Of a DNA stretch of 64,000 nucleotides, positions 57,709 through 64,000 are shown piece after piece; the first letter of the stretch is position 1, and each line of letters begins with the position of its first letter. The stretch is from Pseudomonas paraeruginosa PA7 (GTDB taxonomy: Bacteria > Pseudomonadota > Gammaproteobacteria > Pseudomonadales > Pseudomonadaceae), in assembly GCF_000017205.1 (NCBI RefSeq), contig NC_009656.1, positions 1,492,001 to 1,556,000 of the forward strand. The letters are read 5' to 3'. A program made the position numbers and the translations under genes. The notes beneath the pieces are model-generated. The model saw only the letters and a program-made list of their open reading frames with translations. It did not search any database and had not been told where the DNA came from.

Positions 57709-58779
57709 TCAGTCCCAGTTTTCCGGCAGGTTGATGTAGTCCAGCAACTCCCGCAGACGCCCCTGGTCGCGCCCGTTGAAGACGAAGGCGAGGCGGGTCA
57801 GGTTGCGGAACTCCGGTTCGTCCTGCTCCTGCTCGCTGTAGGCCTGCTGCTGGAAGCCACCGCTCAGGCAGAGGCTGGCGAACTCCTCGTGCAGGTGCGC
57901 CAGCGCGGCATCGTTCAGCGCATGGTTGAGGCGGATCACGAAGGTGCCTTTCAGCCAGCGGCTGGAGTGGAAGTTGCGGTAGAACCGGGCGATTTCCTTC
58001 ACCGCGTCTTCCGCCGAATGCACCAGGCGCATCAGGCGCATGTCGGCCGGCAGGATGTAGTGGTTCTCCAGCAGCTGTTCCTGCATGAACTCCAGGGCAT
58101 GTTCCCAGTAGCGGCCGCCCGGCTGGTCGAGCAGCACGATCGGCACCAGCGGACTCTTGCCGGTCTGCACCAGGGTCAGCACTTCCAGGGCCTCGTCGAG
58201 GGTGCCGAAGCCGCCTGGGCAGAGCACCAGGGCGTCGGCTTCCTTGACGAAGAACAGCTTGCGCAGGAAGAAGAAGTGGAACGACAGCAGGTTGCCGCTG
58301 CCGTCCACCGTATGGTTGGCGTGCTGCTCGAAGGGCAGGGTGATGTTGAAGCCCAGGCTGTTCTCCAGCCCGGCGCCTTCGTGGGCGGCGGCCATGATGC
58401 CGCCGCCGGCGCCGGTGATCACCATCAGGTCGTAGCGCGCCAGTTCTTCGCCCAGCTTGCGCGCCAGGGCGTATACCGGATGCTCGACCGGGGTACGCGC
58501 GGAACCGAACACGGTGACCTTGCGCCGCCGCTTGAACTGCTCGAGGACGCTGAAGGCGTGTTCCATCTCGCGCAGGGTCTGCAGCATGATCTTCGCGTCC
58601 CAGCGGTTGCGGTCGGCCTGGGCCATGCGCGTCACGGTGAAGAGCATCTCGCGGTACAGCGCGAGGTTGGGGCTTTCGCCGGGAGCGGCGAGGGCGGCCA
58701 GTTCGTCGACCTTCTGTGCCAGGTCGGTGCCGCTGGTCTGGAAGTGCCGGGAAAGGTAGTCATCGGCTTCGTAGGGCAT
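57709..58779 (-). CDS. LOG/TIGR00730-family Rossmann protein (possible nucleotide 5'-monophosphate nucleosidase)
   Basis: A 356-residue protein with the lysine-decarboxylase-like Rossmann core. VITGAGGGIMAAAHEGAG binds nucleotide, and the diagnostic PGGFGTLDE motif (around residue 200) is complete. Family members (LOG, PpnN-like) hydrolyse cytokinin or purine nucleotides to base and ribose-phosphate; the true substrate is unknown. N-terminal and C-terminal extensions distinguish it from short LOG enzymes. The start at 58779 has AAGGAG 7 nt upstream, better placed than the ATG six bases earlier. Confidence 0.8.
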   Translation of the reverse strand: MPYEADDYLSRHFQTSGTDLAQKVDELAALAAPGESPNLALYREMLFTVTRMAQADRNRWDAKIMLQTLREMEHAFSVLEQFKRRRKVTVFGSARTPVEHPVYALARKLGEELARYDLMVITGAGGGIMAAAHEGAGLENSLGFNITLPFEQHANHTVDGSGNLLSFHFFFLRKLFFVKEADALVLCPGGFGTLDEALEVLTLVQTGKSPLVPIVLLDQPGGRYWEHALEFMQEQLLENHYILPADMRLMRLVHSAEDAVKEIARFYRNFHSSRWLKGTFVIRLNHALNDAALAHLHEEFASLCLSGGFQQQAYSEQEQDEPEFRNLTRLAFVFNGRDQGRLRELLDYINLPENWD

Positions 58780-58796
58780 ACGCATACTCCTTGTCC

Positions 58797-58817
58797 AACC
58801 ACCTTCGGGAGGTGGTT
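58797..58817 (-). other. Hairpin between beta-CASP and LOG genes
   Basis: A perfect 8-bp stem (58797-58804 with 58110+700, i.e. 58810-58817; loop TCGGG) lies in the 82-bp gap, just before the downstream Shine-Dalgarno on the minus strand. It may limit read-through or translation. Confidence 0.4.
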
Positions 58818-58861
58818 TCCGCATACTGCCACGGACCGCGTGACAGTGGCGGAAAGGCGGT

Positions 58862-60265
58862 TCAGATCTCGATGCGCTCGCCTGACCTGGGAATTTCGGC
58901 ATCCCAGTCGAGCCGCTGGCGGATCGCCCCCTGCAATGCCTCCATCTTTTCCCGTTCGCCATGGATCAGGTACAGCGCGGGACGGTGGGCGAAGTGGCCG
59001 ACCCAGTCGAGCAACTGCGATTGCCCGGCGTGGGCGGAGAAGCCGCCGAGGGTATGGATCTGCGCCTTCACCGCGATGCGTTGGTGGAACACGCGCACGG
59101 CACTGGCGCCGTCGACGATGTTGCGGCCCAGGGTGCCGCGTGCCTGGAAGCCGGGGAAGACGATATGGCACTCCGGGCGCCAGAGGTTGTGCTTGAAGTG
59201 GTGGACGATGCGTCCGCCAGTGCACATGCCACTGCCGGCGATGATGATCGCGCCGCTCTTGATCCGGTTGATCGCCATCGACTCGTCGGCGCTGCGGGTG
59301 ACGCGCAGCACCGGTAGCCACTCCTCCAGGCGGGTGGTGCCGGTGCCGCGGATGTATTCGCGGTCGCGGTCGTCGAACTCGTTGCTGTGGCGCAGGTAGA
59401 TGCCGTTGGCGCGGGCGGCCATCGGGCTGTCGAGGAATACCGCCTGTTGTGGCAGGCGGCCTTCCTGGTAGAAGCGACCGAGGTAGTAGAGCAGGTCCTG
59501 GGTGCGACCGACGGCGAACGACGGGATCAGCACGTTGCCGCCGTCGCGGTGCGCCTGGTCGAGGATCGCCGCCAGCTCCTCCAGGGTTTCGTTGCTGTCG
59601 CGGTGATCGCGATCGCCGTAGGTGGACTCGAGCATCACCACGTCGGCCCGGCTCAGCGGCGAGGGCGCGCGCATCAGGGGCGAGCAGGTGTTGCCGAGGT
59701 CGCCGGAAAACACCAGGCGGCGCGGTTGCACCTGGTCGTGGAACTGCACTTCGACGATCGACGAGCCGAGGATGTGCCCGGCGTTGTGGAAGGTCACCCG
59801 CACGCCACGAGCGACCGCCACGGTACTGCCGAGACTGATCGGCCGGCGCAGCTTGAGCGCGCGTTCGGTGTCGGCCTGGGTATACAGTGGCTTGATGCTC
59901 GGCTTGCCGATCCGGTTGCGCCAGCGGTTCTCCCACTCGGCGTCCTTTTCCTGGATGTGCGCGGAGTCCAGCAGCATGAGTTCCAGCAGTTCGCAGGTGG
60001 CTTCGGTGGCGAAGATCGGACCCTTGAAACCCTCGGCCGCCAGGCGCGGCAGCAGGCCGCTGTGGTCGAGGTGGGCGTGGGAGATGACCACCGCGTCGAT
60101 GCTCGCGGGATCGAAGGGGAAGGGCGCGCGATTGCCCTCGTCGGCCTCGCGGCGGCCCTGGCGCATGCCGCATTCGAGCAGGACTCTCGCCCCGTCGAGG
60201 GTTTCCAGCAGATAACAGGAACCGGTGACCTCCTGGGCGGCGCCTAGAAACGTCAGTGATGCCAT
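58862..60265 (-). CDS. Metallo-beta-lactamase/beta-CASP RNA-processing nuclease
   Basis: A 467-residue protein of the beta-CASP group (RNase J/CPSF73-like, YSH1 type). The zinc motif is HAHLDHSG (H63, H65, D67, H68); HNAGHILGSS, FSGDLGN and the beta-CASP motifs in GMCTGGRIVHH and LGGFSAHAGQ follow. These proteins are single-strand ribonucleases; the target RNA is unknown. The start at 60265 follows GGAGGAGG. It is divergent from the phosphoketolase-like gene, with 177 bp between them. Confidence 0.85.
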   Translation of the reverse strand: MASLTFLGAAQEVTGSCYLLETLDGARVLLECGMRQGRREADEGNRAPFPFDPASIDAVVISHAHLDHSGLLPRLAAEGFKGPIFATEATCELLELMLLDSAHIQEKDAEWENRWRNRIGKPSIKPLYTQADTERALKLRRPISLGSTVAVARGVRVTFHNAGHILGSSIVEVQFHDQVQPRRLVFSGDLGNTCSPLMRAPSPLSRADVVMLESTYGDRDHRDSNETLEELAAILDQAHRDGGNVLIPSFAVGRTQDLLYYLGRFYQEGRLPQQAVFLDSPMAARANGIYLRHSNEFDDRDREYIRGTGTTRLEEWLPVLRVTRSADESMAINRIKSGAIIIAGSGMCTGGRIVHHFKHNLWRPECHIVFPGFQARGTLGRNIVDGASAVRVFHQRIAVKAQIHTLGGFSAHAGQSQLLDWVGHFAHRPALYLIHGEREKMEALQGAIRQRLDWDAEIPRSGERIEI

Positions 60266-60371
60266 CGAGCCTCCTCCGTCAGAGCTCTGTCGATACCGAT
60301 ACCATTCGGGATCGTGGAAAGCCATGGAACCATCGTACAAGGCCAGGGTGAACGAATCGGGGGCGGGGAGC

Positions 60372-60412
60372 TTGATGCAGGTCAGCGCCCTTTGCCGTGT
60401 GCTGCCTAGACT
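60372..60412 (+). promoter_or_regulatory. Candidate Anr (FNR-type) box and promoter of the phosphoketolase-like gene
   Basis: TTGAT-GCAG-GTCAG (60372-60385) matches the Anr/FNR consensus at nine of ten defined positions if (A/G)TCAA is allowed. A -10 TAGACT lies at 60407-60412; with a start at about 60420, the box is centred at -41.5, the class II activator position. The -35 is otherwise absent. Confidence 0.6.
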
Positions 60413-60442
60413 GCAAGGCACCACTAGGGAGGCCTACCCACC

Positions 60443-62848
60443 ATGAGTCAGATTCTGCCCAGTCAGGACGAGCTGCTTGCCCATGCGGCGGCCGAGCCGG
60501 CGTTTGCCGCGTGGCTGCAAGGCCATGGTCCGCTCCAGCATAGCGCAGAGACCCGCGCCGCCGTGTTCCGCACCGCTCATCAATTGGTCCAGGCTGGGCT
60601 GCAGCCGGACCTGGCCAGCGTCTACCATCTGTTCCGCGCCCTCGACCGGCTGACCGCCAGCGCCCTGCGCATCGTCGCGCACATGACCTACGCCCGGCGC
60701 ATCCGCCTGGATGGCGAGCCATTGCAGGCCGACGATTTCAAGCGGCAGCCCGAGGGGCATACCGGCGGTGCCCTGAACATGGTGCCGGCCTACGCCGGCT
60801 ACCTGGCACTGAACGCCCTGACCGGCAGGACCCGCGGCTGGCTGATGGGCCAGGGCCACTGCGTGGCCGCCATCGATGCGCTCAACGTGCTTACCGGCAA
60901 CCTGCATCCGGAGCAGGAGCGCGCCTATGCCGGCGGCGAGGAAGGGCTGAACCGCCTGCTGCAGGACTTCTATGGCTACGCCCAGGCGCCCAACGGCGCG
61001 CCTGCCGCGCCGCTCGGCAGCCATGTCAACCCGCATACGGCCGGCGGTATCGCCGAAGGCGGCTACCTGGGCTTCGCCGAATTGCAGTACGCGCACATGC
61101 CATTGCCCGGCGAGACCCTGGTGGCGTTCCTCTCCGATGGCGCCGCCGAGGAACAACGCGGCAGCGACTGGATCCCGCGCTGGTGGCGGGCCGAGGACTG
61201 CGGGGCGGCGCTGCCGGTGATGATCGCCAATGGCCGGCGCATCGAGCAGCGCACCGAGCTGGGCACCCACGAGGGCCTGGAGGGCTTCAAGCTGCACCTG
61301 CGCCGTTGCGGCTTCGACCCGATCAGCTTCGATGGGCGCGATCCGGCCGCCTTCGTCTGTACGCTCTGGGAAATGGAGCAGCGCCTGGAGCGGCGGGTGC
61401 AGGAGAAGAACAGCGGGATCCTCCGCTACCCCCTGCCGATTCCCTACGGTATCGCCGAGACGGTCAAGGGCTTCGGTTTCCATGGCGCCGGCAGCAACGC
61501 CGCGCACAACCTGCCGCTGCCGGGCAACCCGCGCGACGACGAGCATGCCCGGCAGTTGTTCAACCAGCATGCCCGGGAACTGTGGGTCGAGCCGGAAGCC
61601 CTCGAACTGGCGCGCCGGCTGTTCATCGAACTGCGCGGCGAGCGTCCGCTGGAGCGGGACAACCCGTTGGCCATGCGCCACCCCATCGAGCCGATCATCC
61701 CGCCGTTGCGCTATCGCGACGACGCCTGTTCGCCGATGGCCGCGCTGGACCGTTTCTACACCGAACTGGTGGAGGCCAACCCCGACCTGCGCGCTCGCGT
61801 CGGCAATCCCGACGAACTCGCCAGCAACCGCCTCGGCGGCGTGCTCAAGGCGCTAAGGCATCGGGTCAGCGAACCGGAGAGCGAACTGGAATCGGTGAGC
61901 GGGAAGGTCATCACCGCGCTCAACGAGGAGGCGGTGGTGTCCGCCTGCCTGGCCAACCAGGGCGGGCTCAACCTGGTCGCCAGCTACGAGGCGTTCTGCG
62001 TGAAGATGCTCGGCGCGGTACGTCAGACCCTGATCTTCGCCCGCCAGCAGAAGGAGGTCGGGCGCCCGGCCGGCTGGCTGGGCTGGCCGCTGGTCGCTAC
62101 TTCGCATACCTGGGAGAACGGCAAGAACCAGCAGTCGCACCAGGACACCACCTTCTGCGAAGCCCTGCTTGGCGAAATGAGCGACATGGTCCGGGTGCTC
62201 TTCCCGGCCGACCATAACAGCGCCCTGGCGCTGCTGCCGACGATCTACCGCAGCCGGGGGCAACTGGCCTGCCTGGTGATTCCCAAGCGCGACCGACCTA
62301 TGGTGTTCGACGCCGACCAGGCCGAGCGCCTGGCCCGCGACGGCGCCATCCTGGTCGAGGAGCGCTGCGGCTCCGACCCGTTGCTGCTGATCGCCAACGG
62401 CAGCTACCAGCTCGAACAGATGCGCCGCGCGGCGCAGCGCCTGGCCGAGGCCGGGCAGGCCTACCGGCTGGTCTACCTGCAGGAGCCGGGACGCTTCCGC
62501 GCGCCGCGCGATCGCTGGGAGGTCGAGGCGGTGGCCGACGAGGCGCTGGTGGCGCGGCTGTTCCCCGATAGCCATGAGCGCCGGGTGCTGCTCACCCATA
62601 TGCGTGCGGAAGTGGCGCGCGGACATCTCTGGCCGATCCTGCCGGATGCGCGGCGCACATCGGTGCTCGGCTACCGCAACCGGGGCGGGACCCTTGACGA
62701 AGCGGGCATGCAGTTCGCCAACCGAGCCTGCTGGGGCAACGTGCTGGCGGCTTGTGCCCGGCTGATGGAGGTGCCGCGCACCGCGCTGCTGACCCCGGAG
62801 GAAGCGGCGGCGGTGGCTGGCAAGGGCGACCCGGCGTTGTTGCGTTGA
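60443..62848 (+). CDS. Divergent phosphoketolase (XFP-like) ThDP enzyme
   Basis: An 801-residue protein that aligns by eye with xylulose-5-P/fructose-6-P phosphoketolases, which make acetyl-phosphate. AEGGYLGFAELQYAHMPLPG corresponds to the XFP ThDP-binding block, and SHTWENGKNQQSHQDTTFCE to the SHQDPGF block near the C-terminal half. But the first XFP motif GHWGTTPG is replaced by GHTGGALNMVP, and GPGHGGP by MGQGHCVAA, so substrate or even chemistry may differ. ATG 60443 follows AGGGAGG. It may be controlled by Anr. Confidence 0.72.
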   Translation: MSQILPSQDELLAHAAAEPAFAAWLQGHGPLQHSAETRAAVFRTAHQLVQAGLQPDLASVYHLFRALDRLTASALRIVAHMTYARRIRLDGEPLQADDFKRQPEGHTGGALNMVPAYAGYLALNALTGRTRGWLMGQGHCVAAIDALNVLTGNLHPEQERAYAGGEEGLNRLLQDFYGYAQAPNGAPAAPLGSHVNPHTAGGIAEGGYLGFAELQYAHMPLPGETLVAFLSDGAAEEQRGSDWIPRWWRAEDCGAALPVMIANGRRIEQRTELGTHEGLEGFKLHLRRCGFDPISFDGRDPAAFVCTLWEMEQRLERRVQEKNSGILRYPLPIPYGIAETVKGFGFHGAGSNAAHNLPLPGNPRDDEHARQLFNQHARELWVEPEALELARRLFIELRGERPLERDNPLAMRHPIEPIIPPLRYRDDACSPMAALDRFYTELVEANPDLRARVGNPDELASNRLGGVLKALRHRVSEPESELESVSGKVITALNEEAVVSACLANQGGLNLVASYEAFCVKMLGAVRQTLIFARQQKEVGRPAGWLGWPLVATSHTWENGKNQQSHQDTTFCEALLGEMSDMVRVLFPADHNSALALLPTIYRSRGQLACLVIPKRDRPMVFDADQAERLARDGAILVEERCGSDPLLLIANGSYQLEQMRRAAQRLAEAGQAYRLVYLQEPGRFRAPRDRWEVEAVADEALVARLFPDSHERRVLLTHMRAEVARGHLWPILPDARRTSVLGYRNRGGTLDEAGMQFANRACWGNVLAACARLMEVPRTALLTPEEAAAVAGKGDPALLR

Positions 62849-62849
62849 G

Positions 62850-62895
62850 TTCGGCAGGGCGAATAACGCCTGTGGCGCTATTCGCCCTGCCGAAC
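62850..62895. repeat. REP-like inverted repeat, first copy
   Basis: A near-perfect inverted repeat (16 bp, one mismatch, then 4 bp; loop TGT) with the core GGCGAATAACGCC resembles pseudomonad REP elements (GGCGGATAACGCC type). There is no T run. It lies just past the phosphoketolase-like stop. Confidence 0.7.
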
Positions 62896-62934
62896 GGGAG
62901 TGGGTGCCTGGCGAAGGCAGGGGGGCGGGGGATC

Positions 62935-62963
62935 GGCGGATAACGTCGGCGACGTCATTCGCC
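62935..62963. repeat. REP-like inverted repeat, second copy
   Basis: GGCGGATAACGTC-GGC-GACGTCATTCGCC is an 11-of-13-bp inverted repeat with the same core as the copy 40 bp upstream, forming a REP doublet between convergent genes. It touches the stop of the DUF3820 gene. Confidence 0.65.
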
Positions 62964-63184
62964 TACGGAGCGGGGGGCCGAAGCGGCTTGAGCAGCCCGT
63001 CCAGCCCGTCGATCTTCAGTTCCAGGGTCAGTTGCATCAGCCGCCCGAGTTCACCGGGCGGGAAGCCCTTCTTGTAGAACCACAGCAGGTACTCCTCCGG
63101 CAGGTCGACCAGCATCCGTCCCTGGTACTTGCCGAACGGCATCGGCGTCCGGGCGATCTTCAGCAGATGCTGCTTGTCCAACAT
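62963..63184 (-). CDS. DUF3820 protein (QSregVF_b family)
   Basis: A 73-residue protein with the conserved PMPFGKYQGRMLVDLPEEYLLWF motif core (FGKYxG...DLPxxYLxW), which defines DUF3820, listed in Pfam as a putative quorum-sensing-regulated virulence factor. It is small, soluble and has no signal peptide; the Lys/Pro-rich C-terminus is likely disordered. The molecular role is unknown. It lies 18 bp downstream of the secreted protein gene and is likely co-transcribed. Confidence 0.85.
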   Translation of the reverse strand: MLDKQHLLKIARTPMPFGKYQGRMLVDLPEEYLLWFYKKGFPPGELGRLMQLTLELKIDGLDGLLKPLRPPAP

Positions 63185-63202
63185 GGCGGCCGCGCGGCGC
63201 GC

Positions 63203-63613
63203 TTACTTCTTGCCCTGGATGCGGCAGCTGCCGGCATCGAAGCGTTCGGTGGCGACCGGCTGGTTGGTCTTGTACTCGGTGAAGCTGTAGGTGAGGATCG
63301 CGCCACGGGCGAGCAGTTGGCGATAGCCGGTGTTGCTGCAGACGCTGTCGCCGAGCTGGCTGCGCACGCTGTCCGGGTTGGAGCGCATGCGTTCGGCGTG
63401 GCTGGCGCGCACGCTGAGGTGGTTGATCAGTTGGTTGCCTTCGACGGTATAGCCCTGGTCGAGGATGTCTTCGTTGATGGCGCGGGGAGTGCCTACGCTG
63501 CTTTCCTTGGCCACTTTCTCCAGCATCTTGCTCAGTTCGAAATCCTTGAGCGAGGCGGCATGGGCGGCGGTGGGCAGGACGAAACAAAGGGCAAGGGCCA
63601 TGAAGCGCGACAT
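63203..63613 (-). CDS. Secreted QSregVF-family protein
   Basis: A 136-residue exported protein with a signal peptide of about 19 residues (ends AHA|AS). The mature domain has two Cys residues (SVCSNTG and GSCRIQG) likely to form a disulfide. It matches the family named after a P. aeruginosa putative quorum-sensing-regulated virulence factor whose structure has been solved. The function is unknown. ATG 63613 is chosen because it starts the signal peptide; upstream in-frame codons add an implausible extension. The 170-bp upstream region shows no clear lux-type box. Confidence 0.82.
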   Translation of the reverse strand: MSRFMALALCFVLPTAAHAASLKDFELSKMLEKVAKESSVGTPRAINEDILDQGYTVEGNQLINHLSVRASHAERMRSNPDSVRSQLGDSVCSNTGYRQLLARGAILTYSFTEYKTNQPVATERFDAGSCRIQGKK

Positions 63614-63743
63614 GAAGGTCTCCTGGGGCAATAAGCGGATTCGACCGACGCAGGGGCCGAATTGTTTCCGTCGGCCCTTTCCCGGGACGGACGGTGGCGA
63701 ATGGGCGCCATGTTACCGCGTTCGGGGTGGGGCACGGAAACGC

Positions 63744-63769
63744 AAAAGGGCGACCGAGGGTCGCCCTTT
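63744..63769. terminator. Terminator of potD
   Basis: A perfect 11-bp stem (63745-63755 with 63759-63769, loop GAG) ends in a short T run on the minus strand. It lies 20 bp past the potD stop and could also act on the plus strand. Confidence 0.75.
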
Positions 63770-63787
63770 CGTCGATGGCGGCGCGGA

Positions 63788-64000
63788 TCAGCGCAGCTTG
63801 ATCTCGGTCCAGAGCCTGTTCAGGGCGCGTCGCTGGCGCGAGTTCAGGTCCTTCAGCGGCTCCAGCCTGGCCTGGGTGGCGGCGTCCGGGAAGAGGGCGG
63901 CGAGCGTCCTGATCTCCGGCCTGATGAAGGGCTGGGCGGCGGCGTTGGGCGTGCCGGTGCCGATCTGGTTGGTCAGTTCGGAAGCGTTCCGACCGTCGAG
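63788..64000 (-). CDS. potD: Polyamine ABC transporter substrate-binding protein PotD, C-terminal fragment
   Basis: The last 70 codons of a gene that continues past the window edge; the stop TGA is 63788-63790. The translated tail reads NQIGTGTPNAAAQPF, then FPDAATQARLEPLKDLNS and ends ALNRLWTEIKLR, which matches the C-terminal signature of PotD/SpuD/PotF periplasmic polyamine-binding proteins (TPN...A, YPDAAT, L..LD, LWT..K). The choice between PotD, SpuD and PotF is made by gene position only. The transporter genes would lie beyond the window. Confidence 0.82.
   Translation of the reverse strand, partial: LDGRNASELTNQIGTGTPNAAAQPFIRPEIRTLAALFPDAATQARLEPLKDLNSRQRRALNRLWTEIKLR

Noticed and set aside
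63614-63787. A lux/las box for the quorum-sensing-associated secreted protein
   Set aside because: No convincing CT-N12-AG palindrome was found by eye; regulation may be indirect.

Overview
The window is high-GC chromosomal DNA, densely packed with core genes. Gene content, gene order and protein lengths match Pseudomonas aeruginosa or a very close relative. The strongest pointers are the rpoS-rsmZ-fdxA-mutS neighbourhood with a perfect GacA-type upstream site, a LysR-controlled adhC/fghA formaldehyde locus, a 797-residue BamA, and an LpxA with Met169, the C10-selecting residue of the P. aeruginosa enzyme. There is no prophage, insertion sequence, CRISPR array, tRNA or rRNA.

Layout. (1) 1-8.7 kb: the end of an ABC-export-type gene and a DUF4340 partner; a SufE/CsdA sulfur pair; dapD with a LysE exporter and an ArsC-like protein; small proteins; a CPA1 Na+/H+ antiporter. 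(2) 8.7-13.6 kb (minus strand): dapC, glnD, map. (3) 13.7-36.1 kb (plus strand): a long envelope/translation supercluster, rpsB-tsf-pyrH-frr-uppS-cdsA-dxr-rseP-bamA-skp-lpxD-fabZ-lpxA-lpxB-rnhB, then an AGCS permease, dnaE, accA and tilS. (4) 36.1-41.2 kb: pyrG-kdsA-eno-ftsB-ispD. (5) 41.2-45.8 kb: an inserted accessory block, made of a TusA/YedF-YedE pair and the formaldehyde detoxification genes gfnR, adhC and fghA, lying between ispD and ispF, which adjoin in enterics. (6) 45.9-51.6 kb: ispF-truD-surE-pcm-nlpD-rpoS, the regulatory RNA rsmZ, fdxA. (7) 51.7-57.7 kb: mutS, a secreted beta-propeller protein, pncC, recA, recX. (8) 57.7-64 kb: a LOG-family protein, a beta-CASP nuclease, a divergent phosphoketolase-like protein, two small quorum-sensing-associated proteins and the 3' end of potD.

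How the genes fit together. Much of the window builds the envelope: undecaprenyl-PP and CDP-DAG, MEP-pathway isoprenoids (dxr, ispD, ispF), lipid A (lpxD, fabZ, lpxA, lpxB, kdsA), outer-membrane protein assembly (bamA, skp, rseP) and diaminopimelate (dapD, dapC). These are interleaved with translation (rpsB, tsf, frr, map) and DNA replication/repair (dnaE, rnhB, mutS, recA, recX). The rpoS-rsmZ region joins stationary-phase control to the Gac/Rsm cascade.

No wholly new multi-gene system is evident. The points most worth following up are non-coding: a branched RNA fold in the pyrG leader; a recurring arrangement in which a -10 hexamer abuts or sits inside a perfect hairpin directly upstream of dnaE, tilS, ftsB and ispF; a candidate Anr box placed at -41.5 before the phosphoketolase-like gene; a helical-phase repeat operator between gfnR and adhC; and hairpin-rich gaps at tsf-pyrH and rseP-bamA.
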